DNA from: Chloroflexales bacterium ZM16-3
GTDB lineage: Bacteria > Chloroflexota > Chloroflexia > Chloroflexales > Chloroflexaceae
Length of the DNA stretch: 64,000 nucleotides
NCBI GenBank assembly: GCA_004138175.2
Contig: RYFE02000001.1
Location: 310,001 to 374,000, forward strand
Reading direction: 5' to 3'
Positions within the stretch are counted from its first letter, which is position 1, and every line of letters starts with the position of its first letter. Positions 54,974 through 62,431 of the stretch are shown in pieces. The translations under genes and the position numbers were made by a program. The notes under the pieces were generated by a model, which saw only the letters and a list, made by a program, of their open reading frames with translations, was not told where the DNA came from and did not search any database.

Positions 54974-57541
54974 TCACGGCCAAAGCTCGGTCGCCAGCCG
55001 CGCGGCCGCCTCGCCCCGGCCAAAGGCGATGATGATCGGATCGCGCGTGCCAGGCTTATACGGCACATGATCCAGGGCCGCCGCGCCGGGGCCGAGCGCG
55101 GCCAGAGCCGTGGCCTGAGCAGCCGGTGAGGCATCGGCGGGCAGCAGCAGCAGGGCAGAGCCATCGGCGGGCAGCGGGTCGCCCGTGTAGCCGTAGGTCG
55201 CCACGCCATAGGCCAGAAAGCGCACCGTGTCCGTGCCGCGCAGCCTGTCCGGCATATAGACCCGCAGCGCATGGATTTCCGGGTCGGCGCTGAGCGCGGG
55301 AGCCTGGGCCGCCCGGCCAAGCGCCGTCTCCAGCAGATCAAACTCACCGTACACCCGCGGCTCCACCCGCATCACCCCGAAGTAGAGCCATGTGTTGAAG
55401 CCCAGGCTGAAGACCAGCAGGCCGACGGCGATGATCTGGCGGGCCCGCCCGCCGGGGCGCAGCAGCAGCGACTCGACCGCAAGGGCGGCCAGCATACAGG
55501 CCGGGGCAAGCATGCCGAGGGCACGCATGGCATGAGGCGCATCGCTGCTGAAGATGGCTGGAACGAGATAGACAGCTGGGATTGCCAGGATTGCCATGCG
55601 GCCGGGGCTGCGCGGCGCGCGCAGGGCCAGGGCTAGGCCGAGCAGCAGCAGCAGGCCCGTGGCCGGGTCGAGCATCGGCGCATCGGGCATATGGTGGCGG
55701 CCGTTGGGCTCACCCTGAACATGCCACATCAGCAGGTAGCGCGTGCCGTTGTCTAGGAGCAGGCCCAGGGGCGTATGGGTGTCCAGGTAGTTCGAGCTGA
55801 GCACCGAGACCTGGCTGACCCTGCGGTTGTAGTTCCCATAGTTCTGAGCAATATAGCTTAGCAGGGGGGCCATCGTCAGCAGGCCCACTGTGGCAGCTAT
55901 GACGAGGCCGGGCAGAGCGCGGCGCCATGCCGAGGGCGAGAGCCGCAGGCGCACCAGCACCACCAGGGCCAGGGCGATCGGCGACACCCGACCAGTGTGG
56001 TAGGCGTAGGTGGCCAGTCCGGCGAGGAGGCCCGCGAGCCCCAATTGCAGATGGCAGATGGCAGATGGCAGCCGACCAATTTGCCATCTGCCATCTGCCA
56101 TCTGCAATCCTCTCCAGGCCAGCCCCACGGCGGTAAGTGTGAGCAGATGGTCGAGGGTGGCCGGGAAGGCCCAGCGGCTCATGCTCAGGCCCCAGGAGGC
56201 CCACGCCAACAGGGCGGCGGCGATCAAGGCCGGGCGCCTGCCGATCAGGGGCGAGGCTGCCCAGAAGAGTGCCAGCGGGGTCAGCCCGCCGACCACCGCC
56301 GAGACCAGCCGGTCGCTCCAGACTTGCGGGCCGAGCAGACCGACCACCGGCGCCATCAGGTAGAACAGAAGCGCAGGCAGATCGGCGCCCGCGGCCACAT
56401 ACACCGGCCGATAGGTCGGGTCATTCCAGATCATCAGAGCCTGGAGGCCATGGCGCGACTCATCACGCCAGAGCCCGGCGGGCTGCCCGCCCAGATTGTA
56501 AAGCCGCAGGAAGAGGGCCATGCCGAGGATGACCATGATGGGCCACCAGGGTACTATCGGCGCTGAGGCATCCTCTCCCCTCTCCTGCCGCAGCGGGAGA
56601 GGGGCTGGGGGTGAGGGTAAAGGTGACTCCAGAGTCAGAGCGGCCCAGGCACCCACCAGCAGCCCAGTCAGGCCAAGCGAGGCTGGCAGACCGGCGCGGA
56701 TCGCGAACAGGCTGGCCAGGGCCAGCGCCAGTCCAGCCCATCCTACGACGGGTCGGGCAATCGCCCATCCCCATGCCCAGCGCAGACCAACGCCGATCTG
56801 CGAGGAGAAGATCAGGGCGGCCAGGGGAAGCGTGGGCCACCAGGGCCAGCCCAGCGTGGGGAGCAGGAAGCCTGAGTCGGTTGGCCGTGCGGTGGCCCAG
56901 CCCATCACCAGCGCCATGGTGAGGCCCGCCCCAAAGGCGAGCGCCGGGCGAGAGTGCAGGCGCAGCAGCAGCAGCCAAACAATCAGCGGCAGCGAGAGCA
57001 GAAACAGGCTGCGCACCGGCGGCGGCAGGAGCGGCCTTCCGGCCAGCGGCGCCGCCGCCGCGTTAGTCAGAGCCACCCCCAGATCGCGCGGGTCGCCCGC
57101 TGGCACATAGGCATCGGTGCGGAAGGACAGGGCCGTCTCGCCGACTGCGCTGGTGGGAGAGAGGATGTGATAACGGCGGAAGCCCGACCCGACCGTGATC
57201 TGGCCGAGGTCGTGTCCCACCGAGGCTACGCTGAGGATGGGTGCGGCCACGCCCGTGGGACGCGAGGAGGCCATACGCAAGGTGACGATGGCTGGCCGGC
57301 CATCGAACCCGTAGAGGTAGACCCCGAACAGCGGCTGTGACCAGCGGTAGGTACCGTCAGTGTTCTCCTCAACCTCAAAGAAGCGCACGAGGTAGCGCCG
57401 GTCGCCCGCATCACCGGCCCGGATCGTGTAGCCAGGGGTGGCCTGCGTCGCCCCCAAGAGCATAGCCGCAAGGGTGATCAACAGGAGCAGGGCCGGGGCG
57501 GCGAGGGCTGACGCCCGACGGGGGGCAAAGATCGGTGACAT
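54974..57541 (-). CDS. Large membrane glycosyltransferase-like protein (GT39/ArnT-like) with in-frame repeats
   Basis: About 855 aa with some 15-18 membrane helices. The middle has LYNLGGQPAGLWRDESRHGLQALMIW, the DE-containing loop typical of PMT/ArnT-type GT-C glycosyltransferases that use a lipid-linked sugar. An N-terminal extension (about 40-190) looks like a beta-rich outside domain. Two stretches come from repeat DNA: about 305-325 (PLPSPPAPLPLRQERGED) from a GGGAGAGG palindrome, and about 478-500 (MADGRWQ...LPSAICH) from a perfect 27-nt inverted repeat. The start at 57541 (MSPIFAPRRAS) is my choice; the frame runs to 57658. Acceptor unknown. Confidence 0.7.
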   Translation of the reverse strand: MSPIFAPRRASALAAPALLLLITLAAMLLGATQATPGYTIRAGDAGDRRYLVRFFEVEENTDGTYRWSQPLFGVYLYGFDGRPAIVTLRMASSRPTGVAAPILSVASVGHDLGQITVGSGFRRYHILSPTSAVGETALSFRTDAYVPAGDPRDLGVALTNAAAAPLAGRPLLPPPVRSLFLLSLPLIVWLLLLRLHSRPALAFGAGLTMALVMGWATARPTDSGFLLPTLGWPWWPTLPLAALIFSSQIGVGLRWAWGWAIARPVVGWAGLALALASLFAIRAGLPASLGLTGLLVGAWAALTLESPLPSPPAPLPLRQERGEDASAPIVPWWPIMVILGMALFLRLYNLGGQPAGLWRDESRHGLQALMIWNDPTYRPVYVAAGADLPALLFYLMAPVVGLLGPQVWSDRLVSAVVGGLTPLALFWAASPLIGRRPALIAAALLAWASWGLSMSRWAFPATLDHLLTLTAVGLAWRGLQMADGRWQIGRLPSAICHLQLGLAGLLAGLATYAYHTGRVSPIALALVVLVRLRLSPSAWRRALPGLVIAATVGLLTMAPLLSYIAQNYGNYNRRVSQVSVLSSNYLDTHTPLGLLLDNGTRYLLMWHVQGEPNGRHHMPDAPMLDPATGLLLLLGLALALRAPRSPGRMAILAIPAVYLVPAIFSSDAPHAMRALGMLAPACMLAALAVESLLLRPGGRARQIIAVGLLVFSLGFNTWLYFGVMRVEPRVYGEFDLLETALGRAAQAPALSADPEIHALRVYMPDRLRGTDTVRFLAYGVATYGYTGDPLPADGSALLLLPADASPAAQATALAALGPGAAALDHVPYKPGTRDPIIIAFGRGEAAARLATELWP
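56044..56108. repeat. Perfect heptamer hairpin inside a gene, unit CAGATGG
   Basis: Perfect 27-nt arms (56044-56070 and 56082-56108) with an 11-nt loop. Tandem CAGATGG units; 65 bp lie within the membrane glycosyltransferase gene without breaking the frame. Confidence 0.95.
56573..56622. repeat. GGGAGAGG palindrome inside a gene
   Basis: CCCCTCTCCTG and GGGAGAGGGG flank a short loop, followed by GGGGGTGAGGGT. It resembles a palindrome often seen between genes in other bacteria, but here it is translated in the same membrane protein. Confidence 0.75.
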
Positions 57542-57708
57542 TCCGTATCCCAGGTGCAACGGCAACAGGCAACAGGCAGCCATCGAACAAACCACAGCGG
57601 AGCGGCCATCAGTTGCGAGAGCATTATACCCGAGGAGCGCGGAGCATCGCCGGGGCACACAAAAGCCCGCGCCAAGATTGCGCGGGCCTGTCCCCTGTCC
57701 CCTGTCCC

Positions 57709-57906
57709 CTACTTGGTATTGATCTTAAACAGCATATACAGCGGGCAGACCCCGATGGTGCCGGTAGCCAGGGCGATTACCCCGAGCAAGCCCACGATAA
57801 TTTGCAAGGCACCGCCAAGGAAGATGAACGCCATGCCCAGGAGCAGCACCCCCACCGCAAGCCGCACGACCCGGTCGATCGAGCCCTCGTTAAACAGCCC
57901 TTCCAT
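57709..57906 (-). CDS. DUF2892 (YgaP-like) small membrane protein
   Basis: A 65-aa protein with NEGSIDRVVRLAVGVLLL, a second helix and TGTIGVCPLYMLFKINTK, the complete DUF2892 pattern of two helices with a conserved Cys-Pro-Leu-Tyr. Function unknown; in some proteins the domain is joined to rhodanese. ATG at 57906 chosen from the family start MEGLFNEGS. Confidence 0.85.
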   Translation of the reverse strand: MEGLFNEGSIDRVVRLAVGVLLLGMAFIFLGGALQIIVGLLGVIALATGTIGVCPLYMLFKINTK

Positions 57907-57982
57907 AATCCGCCTCCTGCTCGCTTGTGGTGCCACAGCGGCACCGTTCCCCACCCATATGATGCGGCGGCATCTAGGGAAG

Positions 57983-58900
57983 TTACGCCGCCGTCGCCCC
58001 TGCCATCGTGCGGAGACCGCGCATAAGGCGCTCAGTCAGTGCAGCCAGGCTGCGCTTACCGAAGAGCCGCACATAGTCGGCAACCGCCACCAGCGGGCCG
58101 GGGTCGGCCCCACCGTTGCGCTCGCGCAGGTACCAACGGTGCTCCATAATCCAGCGGTAGAGGTCAGCCTCGGTGCGCCCCGGGAAGAAGTCCAGCGCCT
58201 GCTGCTCGCGCAGCACCTCGATAACCGGCAGGTAGACCTCATTGTACCAGTTTACCACAGCATCATCGCGATCAACGGGGCGGCCAAGCTCAATCCCCAT
58301 ATAGTAGCGGTGAGCGTTAATATGCTGCACAAGGTCGAGGTAGCCGCCCGGCTCGCTAAACTCGATCAGCTGGCCGGGGCAGATCTCGGCGAAGTTCGTC
58401 CAGCCCAGAAAGTCGCTGTACTCCTCTTTGAGCAGCAGGCTGCGCATATTCAGGTCTGCCGTCAGCGGCACATCTACCGTCAGCTCGGTGACGATGGCGT
58501 CGATCTCTAGCTGTCCGCGCTGGTGGGCAACCGAGATGCGGTGGTGCCCATCCTTCACAAAGTAGATATCGCCCAGCTTGTAGAGGTCTACCGCCGGTAG
58601 ACCGACATCCTCGTAGTGGGCGCGGTCGATGCTCATCCAGCGAAAGCGAGTGGCTTCGGTGCGCGGCGCGAAGCTGCGGTCGAAGTCCACATAGCGGCCC
58701 TCGCTGCCGATGATATGCGCTATCTCAACTGTCTGGTGACCGAGGTAGTGCTGTCCACGCACATTTAGGCGGGTGCGCACCTCCTCAAAGGGGAGCAGAT
58801 CGTTCGAGCTGCGGGTGATGATCGTAAGCAGCTGCGCGATGAAGGCTGATCGCCTAGCCCGGCTAAAGTCCTCGCGCGTGGTGTTGGTGATCCAGGACAT
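57983..58900 (-). CDS. ParB-like nuclease-fold protein
   Basis: A 305-aa protein. Residues about 95-145 contain GDIYFVKDGHHRISVAHQRG, close to the ParB/sulfiredoxin-like motif DGHHR. The C-terminal part (EADLYRWIMEHRWYLRERNGG, about 245-275) recalls DUF4032-type proteins. No parA and no obvious DNA site are nearby, so it is not a partition protein by context. GGAGG lies 8 nt before the ATG at 58900. Role unknown. Confidence 0.6.
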   Translation of the reverse strand: MSWITNTTREDFSRARRSAFIAQLLTIITRSSNDLLPFEEVRTRLNVRGQHYLGHQTVEIAHIIGSEGRYVDFDRSFAPRTEATRFRWMSIDRAHYEDVGLPAVDLYKLGDIYFVKDGHHRISVAHQRGQLEIDAIVTELTVDVPLTADLNMRSLLLKEEYSDFLGWTNFAEICPGQLIEFSEPGGYLDLVQHINAHRYYMGIELGRPVDRDDAVVNWYNEVYLPVIEVLREQQALDFFPGRTEADLYRWIMEHRWYLRERNGGADPGPLVAVADYVRLFGKRSLAALTERLMRGLRTMAGATAA

Positions 58901-59035
58901 ATGCGTATCCTCCATGTCGCGTCGCACTCCTTCGTGGAAGGCCTGTCTGACGGTGACGGGACGTACGCGTAGCCTGTGTACTCTTCGTTTCCAATCGTGT
59001 GGAGCGTATCACGATGACGGGATCATTGCAAGTCG

Positions 59036-59044
59036 TGATATACT
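59036..59044 (+). promoter_or_regulatory. Extended -10 promoter candidate
   Basis: TGATATACT about 100 bp before the small gene at 59146. No clear -35. Confidence 0.35.
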
Positions 59045-59145
59045 TAGCTACAAAGATTGCGGCTCGGAAGCCGCATCGCCGGACAGACATCCCGGCCCCA
59101 TCCCGCAGCGCGTGGTGGGGTTCAGTTTTGGAGAAAGAATTCCCG

Positions 59146-59397
59146 ATGGATCATTCTTACTATACCAGCCGTCTGGAGGCTCTGGCCGCACGGCTCGCGG
59201 CGCTCGATCCGCGCATCGAGCGCGCCCGCCAGGCGGTGCGCCGCCTGGAGACGGAGCAGGTGCCCGCCGGGGCCACCGCCGCAGCCCGCGCCACACAGCT
59301 CTCGGCCGCGCGCACGATGGCCGCGACCCTTGAGAACCGCAACCGCCAGCTGCGGATCGCGGAGGCCGCCCTTCGCGCCGAGCTGGCCGCCTCCTGA
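59146..59397 (+). CDS. Small helical protein, unknown
   Basis: I do not recognise this 83-aa protein. It is almost wholly helical and rich in Ala, Arg and Leu (LEALAARLAALDPRIERARQ, ENRNRQLRIAEAALRAEL), so a coiled coil is likely. GGAGAAAG lies 8 nt before the ATG and supports translation. It is divergent from the ParB-like gene. The 220-bp gap after it shows only a GGGATAATG box near 59489. Confidence 0.5.
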   Translation: MDHSYYTSRLEALAARLAALDPRIERARQAVRRLETEQVPAGATAAARATQLSAARTMAATLENRNRQLRIAEAALRAELAAS

Positions 59398-59618
59398 CAC
59401 CCCCTTGCGTCCGCCCGCCTCTTCAGGTCTGTGCTGGGTAGCGCGCCCGGCACAGGCTTTCGTATAGCTCCCTTTTTCGCCTCGTTCTGTGGGATAATGT
59501 ATGAACCACAGACCAAAGGTTCTCCATCGTTCGTTACCCGTCGGTCAGCTATACCCTAGCAATCCCCCGTTGATATGGTTGATATGGTTGATACCACCTG
59601 CATGCCACTGAGAAGCCG

Positions 59619-62243
59619 ATGATCCCGCCCGACCCACATGACGTGCGCCGCCCGCCCGAGGGCCACGCGGCGCAGCCGCCGATCTCTACGCCGGGGGGCA
59701 TCGCGGGCGTCACTGCAACAATGGTCGGGCGCGACAGTGCGCTCCAGCAGCTGCTTGCCCGTCTCTACGAGCTGCTCGACGGCGGTAACGCTCAGCTGAT
59801 CACGATCCTTGGCGACCCAGGGATCGGCAAGACACGCCTGGCCTTCGAGTTCTACCAGCAGGTGGCGCGGCTGCCCGAGTCGCTACGCTTCTACCGCTTC
59901 AAGGGCGACCTTCAGCACATCACACAGCCCTACAGCCTGGTGCGCCAGCTGATCGCGGCTCTCTTCGAGTTCAACGAGGGTGATCCCCGTGAGGTCATGA
60001 TCGCCCAGCTAGAGCAGGGCGTGACCGCAATGCTCGGCGAGGATCGGCTTGAAGAGGCCCACATCCTCGGCTACCTCGCTGGCCTCGACCTTGACGAGAG
60101 CCCTCACCTGAGCGGCCTGCGCCAGGATATGCGCCAGATCCGCGACCGCGCCCTCCAGACGGCGATGCAGCTGATCGTACGAATCACCGCTCACGCGCCC
60201 ATGGTCGTGGTGATCGATGATGTACAGGATATCGACGACAGCTCGCTGGAGATGATCGAGCAGACCGCCCAGGCTGGCCTCGGCACAAGCCTGATGATCA
60301 TCTGCCTGGCCCAGCGCCGCCTGATCGAGCGGCGACCGCGCTGGGGCGAGTCGGTGCCAGACGCGACGATCATCGATCTCCAGCCCCTCGACAGTCACCA
60401 GAGCCGTCGGCTGGTCGGCGAGATTCTGCGCAAGGCAGGCAAGCTCCCGCCCGACCTGCGGAACCTGATCGTCAGCCGCGCCGAGGGCAACCCGCTCTAT
60501 ATCGAGGAGCTGATCAAGATGCTGGTCGCCGACGGGGTGATCATCCTTGGGCAAGACAAGTGGCAGATTCAGGTCGGTCGCCTGCCGCGCCTGCGCATCC
60601 CGGCGACCCTGACTGAGCTGCTGAGGGCGCGGCTTCTGCCGCTGAGCATGGCTGAGCGCAGCTTCCTGGCCGCCGCCTCGGTGTCGGGCGGAACCTTCTG
60701 GGCCGACGCGGCCGCCGCCATCGCCGGACAAGGTGATGGTGATGAAGCCGCCCTCGCGGCCACCCTGCGCGCCCTTGAGGCGCACACGCTGATCACCCCC
60801 CAGCCCGAGCCGGTGCCCCACGGTGAGCACGAGTATCGATTCTGCCACGACCTGCTGCGTGAGGTGATCTACGAGCAGATCGCCCCCGATCAGCGCGCCA
60901 TCTATCACAGCCGCATGGCAGCCTGGCTGATCGATCACAGCGGCGAGTATACCGTGAGCTACGCCGGTCTGATCGCTGAGCACTATGAGCGCAGCAGTGA
61001 CATCTCCCAGGCCGGGATCTGGCACATCCGCGCCGCGGCCCAGGCCCGCGCCGCCTACGCGCTCGACACGGTGATCGCGCACTACCAGCACGCCATTACG
61101 TTCCTGGCACAGATCCCGGAGGCGTCCGCCGACCTCATCGCCACCTACGCTGAGCTCGGCCAGGCTCAGTTTGAGGCTGCGCGCTTCGCCGATGCCGCCG
61201 CCAGCTTCCGCCAGACGCGCGAACTGGCCCACCAGGATGGCGACCGGCAGACAGAGGCTCGCGCCCTAGAGCGACTCGCGGCCATCGCCGATGATATGTC
61301 CGACCTGAACGCGATGCTCGACTACGCCCAGCAGGCGCTCGACCTTGCCCGCGAGGCCGGCGATCCGGCCCAGATTGTGCTGAGCATGGCCGACCTAAGC
61401 ATAGCGAAACTCCGGCTCGGCAACACGCAGAACGGGATCGAACTGGCCCAGGAGGCGCTGGCAATTGCGCAACAGGCCGACTACGGGGCGGGCATCGCCA
61501 AGTGTCTCGGCCACATCGCCCTCGCCTACGAACAGCTCGGCGATATGATGACCGCGCTACGCTATACCCACGAGGCGGTCGCCCGCTTCCGCGATCTGGG
61601 CGACCTGGCCGAGATGAGCATGCAGATCAATAACCTGGGCTATATCGCCAACGCCCAGGGCGACTTCGCCAGCGCCCGAGCTTTCCTTGAGGATGGCCTA
61701 CAGGTTGTCCGCGAGGCAGGTATTCGCAGCATGGAGATCTACCTGCTCAGCAACATCGGCACGAGCCTGGTGGGGCTCGGGCGCTACGCCGAGGCCGAGG
61801 AAGCGGTGCGGCGGGGCATCCAGATCTGCGAGCAGAGCAGGATCAAGCCCTTCCCCGACTTCTACCGCGATCTTTCGGCGGTCTACCTGAGCCATGGGCG
61901 GGTGATCGAGGCGGTCGAGGCAGCCCAGCGCGGGCTCAACCTGGCCCGCGAGGCGGCCGACCCGCGTGAGGTCGGGGTCGCCTGGCGCGCGCTCGGCGCG
62001 GCGATGGCCGAGCTCGCCGAGCCCCTCGGGGCCGCGCTCTGCTTTGCCGAGAGTGCGCGGCTGCTGGATACGCCTGGGCTGATCGCCGACAAGGGTCGTA
62101 CCCTGCGGGCATGGGCCGCCCACGAGCTACGCAGCGGCGACCGGGAGCGCGGCCACGATCTGCTTGTGCAGTCTCGCACGCTTTTCGCACAGGCCGGGCT
62201 GGCCCACGAGCTTGAGCGGACGAAAGATTCCGTTGGCGGCTGA
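59619..62243 (+). CDS. AAA ATPase with tetratricopeptide repeats
   Basis: An 874-aa protein. The ATPase part has Walker A in ITILGDPGIGKTRLAFEFY (about residue 65) and Walker B in PMVVVIDDVQDIDDSSLEM, with LRNLIVSRAEGNPLYIEELIKML as in MalT/LuxR-type and cyclase-linked STAND ATPases. From about 440 to 860 it is TPR-like helices (repeats of LAxxxGDxxQ). No DNA-binding, kinase or cyclase domain is seen at either end, so the output must come through a partner. A STAND-type signalling switch is the best description. Confidence 0.8.
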   Translation: MIPPDPHDVRRPPEGHAAQPPISTPGGIAGVTATMVGRDSALQQLLARLYELLDGGNAQLITILGDPGIGKTRLAFEFYQQVARLPESLRFYRFKGDLQHITQPYSLVRQLIAALFEFNEGDPREVMIAQLEQGVTAMLGEDRLEEAHILGYLAGLDLDESPHLSGLRQDMRQIRDRALQTAMQLIVRITAHAPMVVVIDDVQDIDDSSLEMIEQTAQAGLGTSLMIICLAQRRLIERRPRWGESVPDATIIDLQPLDSHQSRRLVGEILRKAGKLPPDLRNLIVSRAEGNPLYIEELIKMLVADGVIILGQDKWQIQVGRLPRLRIPATLTELLRARLLPLSMAERSFLAAASVSGGTFWADAAAAIAGQGDGDEAALAATLRALEAHTLITPQPEPVPHGEHEYRFCHDLLREVIYEQIAPDQRAIYHSRMAAWLIDHSGEYTVSYAGLIAEHYERSSDISQAGIWHIRAAAQARAAYALDTVIAHYQHAITFLAQIPEASADLIATYAELGQAQFEAARFADAAASFRQTRELAHQDGDRQTEARALERLAAIADDMSDLNAMLDYAQQALDLAREAGDPAQIVLSMADLSIAKLRLGNTQNGIELAQEALAIAQQADYGAGIAKCLGHIALAYEQLGDMMTALRYTHEAVARFRDLGDLAEMSMQINNLGYIANAQGDFASARAFLEDGLQVVREAGIRSMEIYLLSNIGTSLVGLGRYAEAEEAVRRGIQICEQSRIKPFPDFYRDLSAVYLSHGRVIEAVEAAQRGLNLAREAADPREVGVAWRALGAAMAELAEPLGAALCFAESARLLDTPGLIADKGRTLRAWAAHELRSGDRERGHDLLVQSRTLFAQAGLAHELERTKDSVGG

Positions 62244-62371
62244 AGCCGCGTCACGGGGGCCTGCGGCCAGCCGCCCGCCGACGCGGGCGGCTCCAGCGTC
62301 GGCGCAGGCCGACGCCCGGCGCAACGCGCCCCGTCGGCGCGACTTCCAGTCGCCAGCCGGGGCTGCCCCAG
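62232..62371. repeat. GC-rich palindrome cluster, family D copy 2
   Basis: GGCGGCTGAAGCCGCG, GCCGCCCGCCGACGCGGGCGGC, GTCGGCGCAGGCCGAC and GGCGCGACTTCCAGTCGCC, the words of 44081-44180 in reverse order. It overlaps the last codons of the ATPase. A CTGTAGCA...TGCTACAG hairpin follows at 62393-62423. Confidence 0.75.
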
Positions 62372-62431
62372 GACGTCGCAATCGCCCATCTACTGTAGCA
62401 GCGAGCGATAATCGGTGCTACAGTATGAGCT

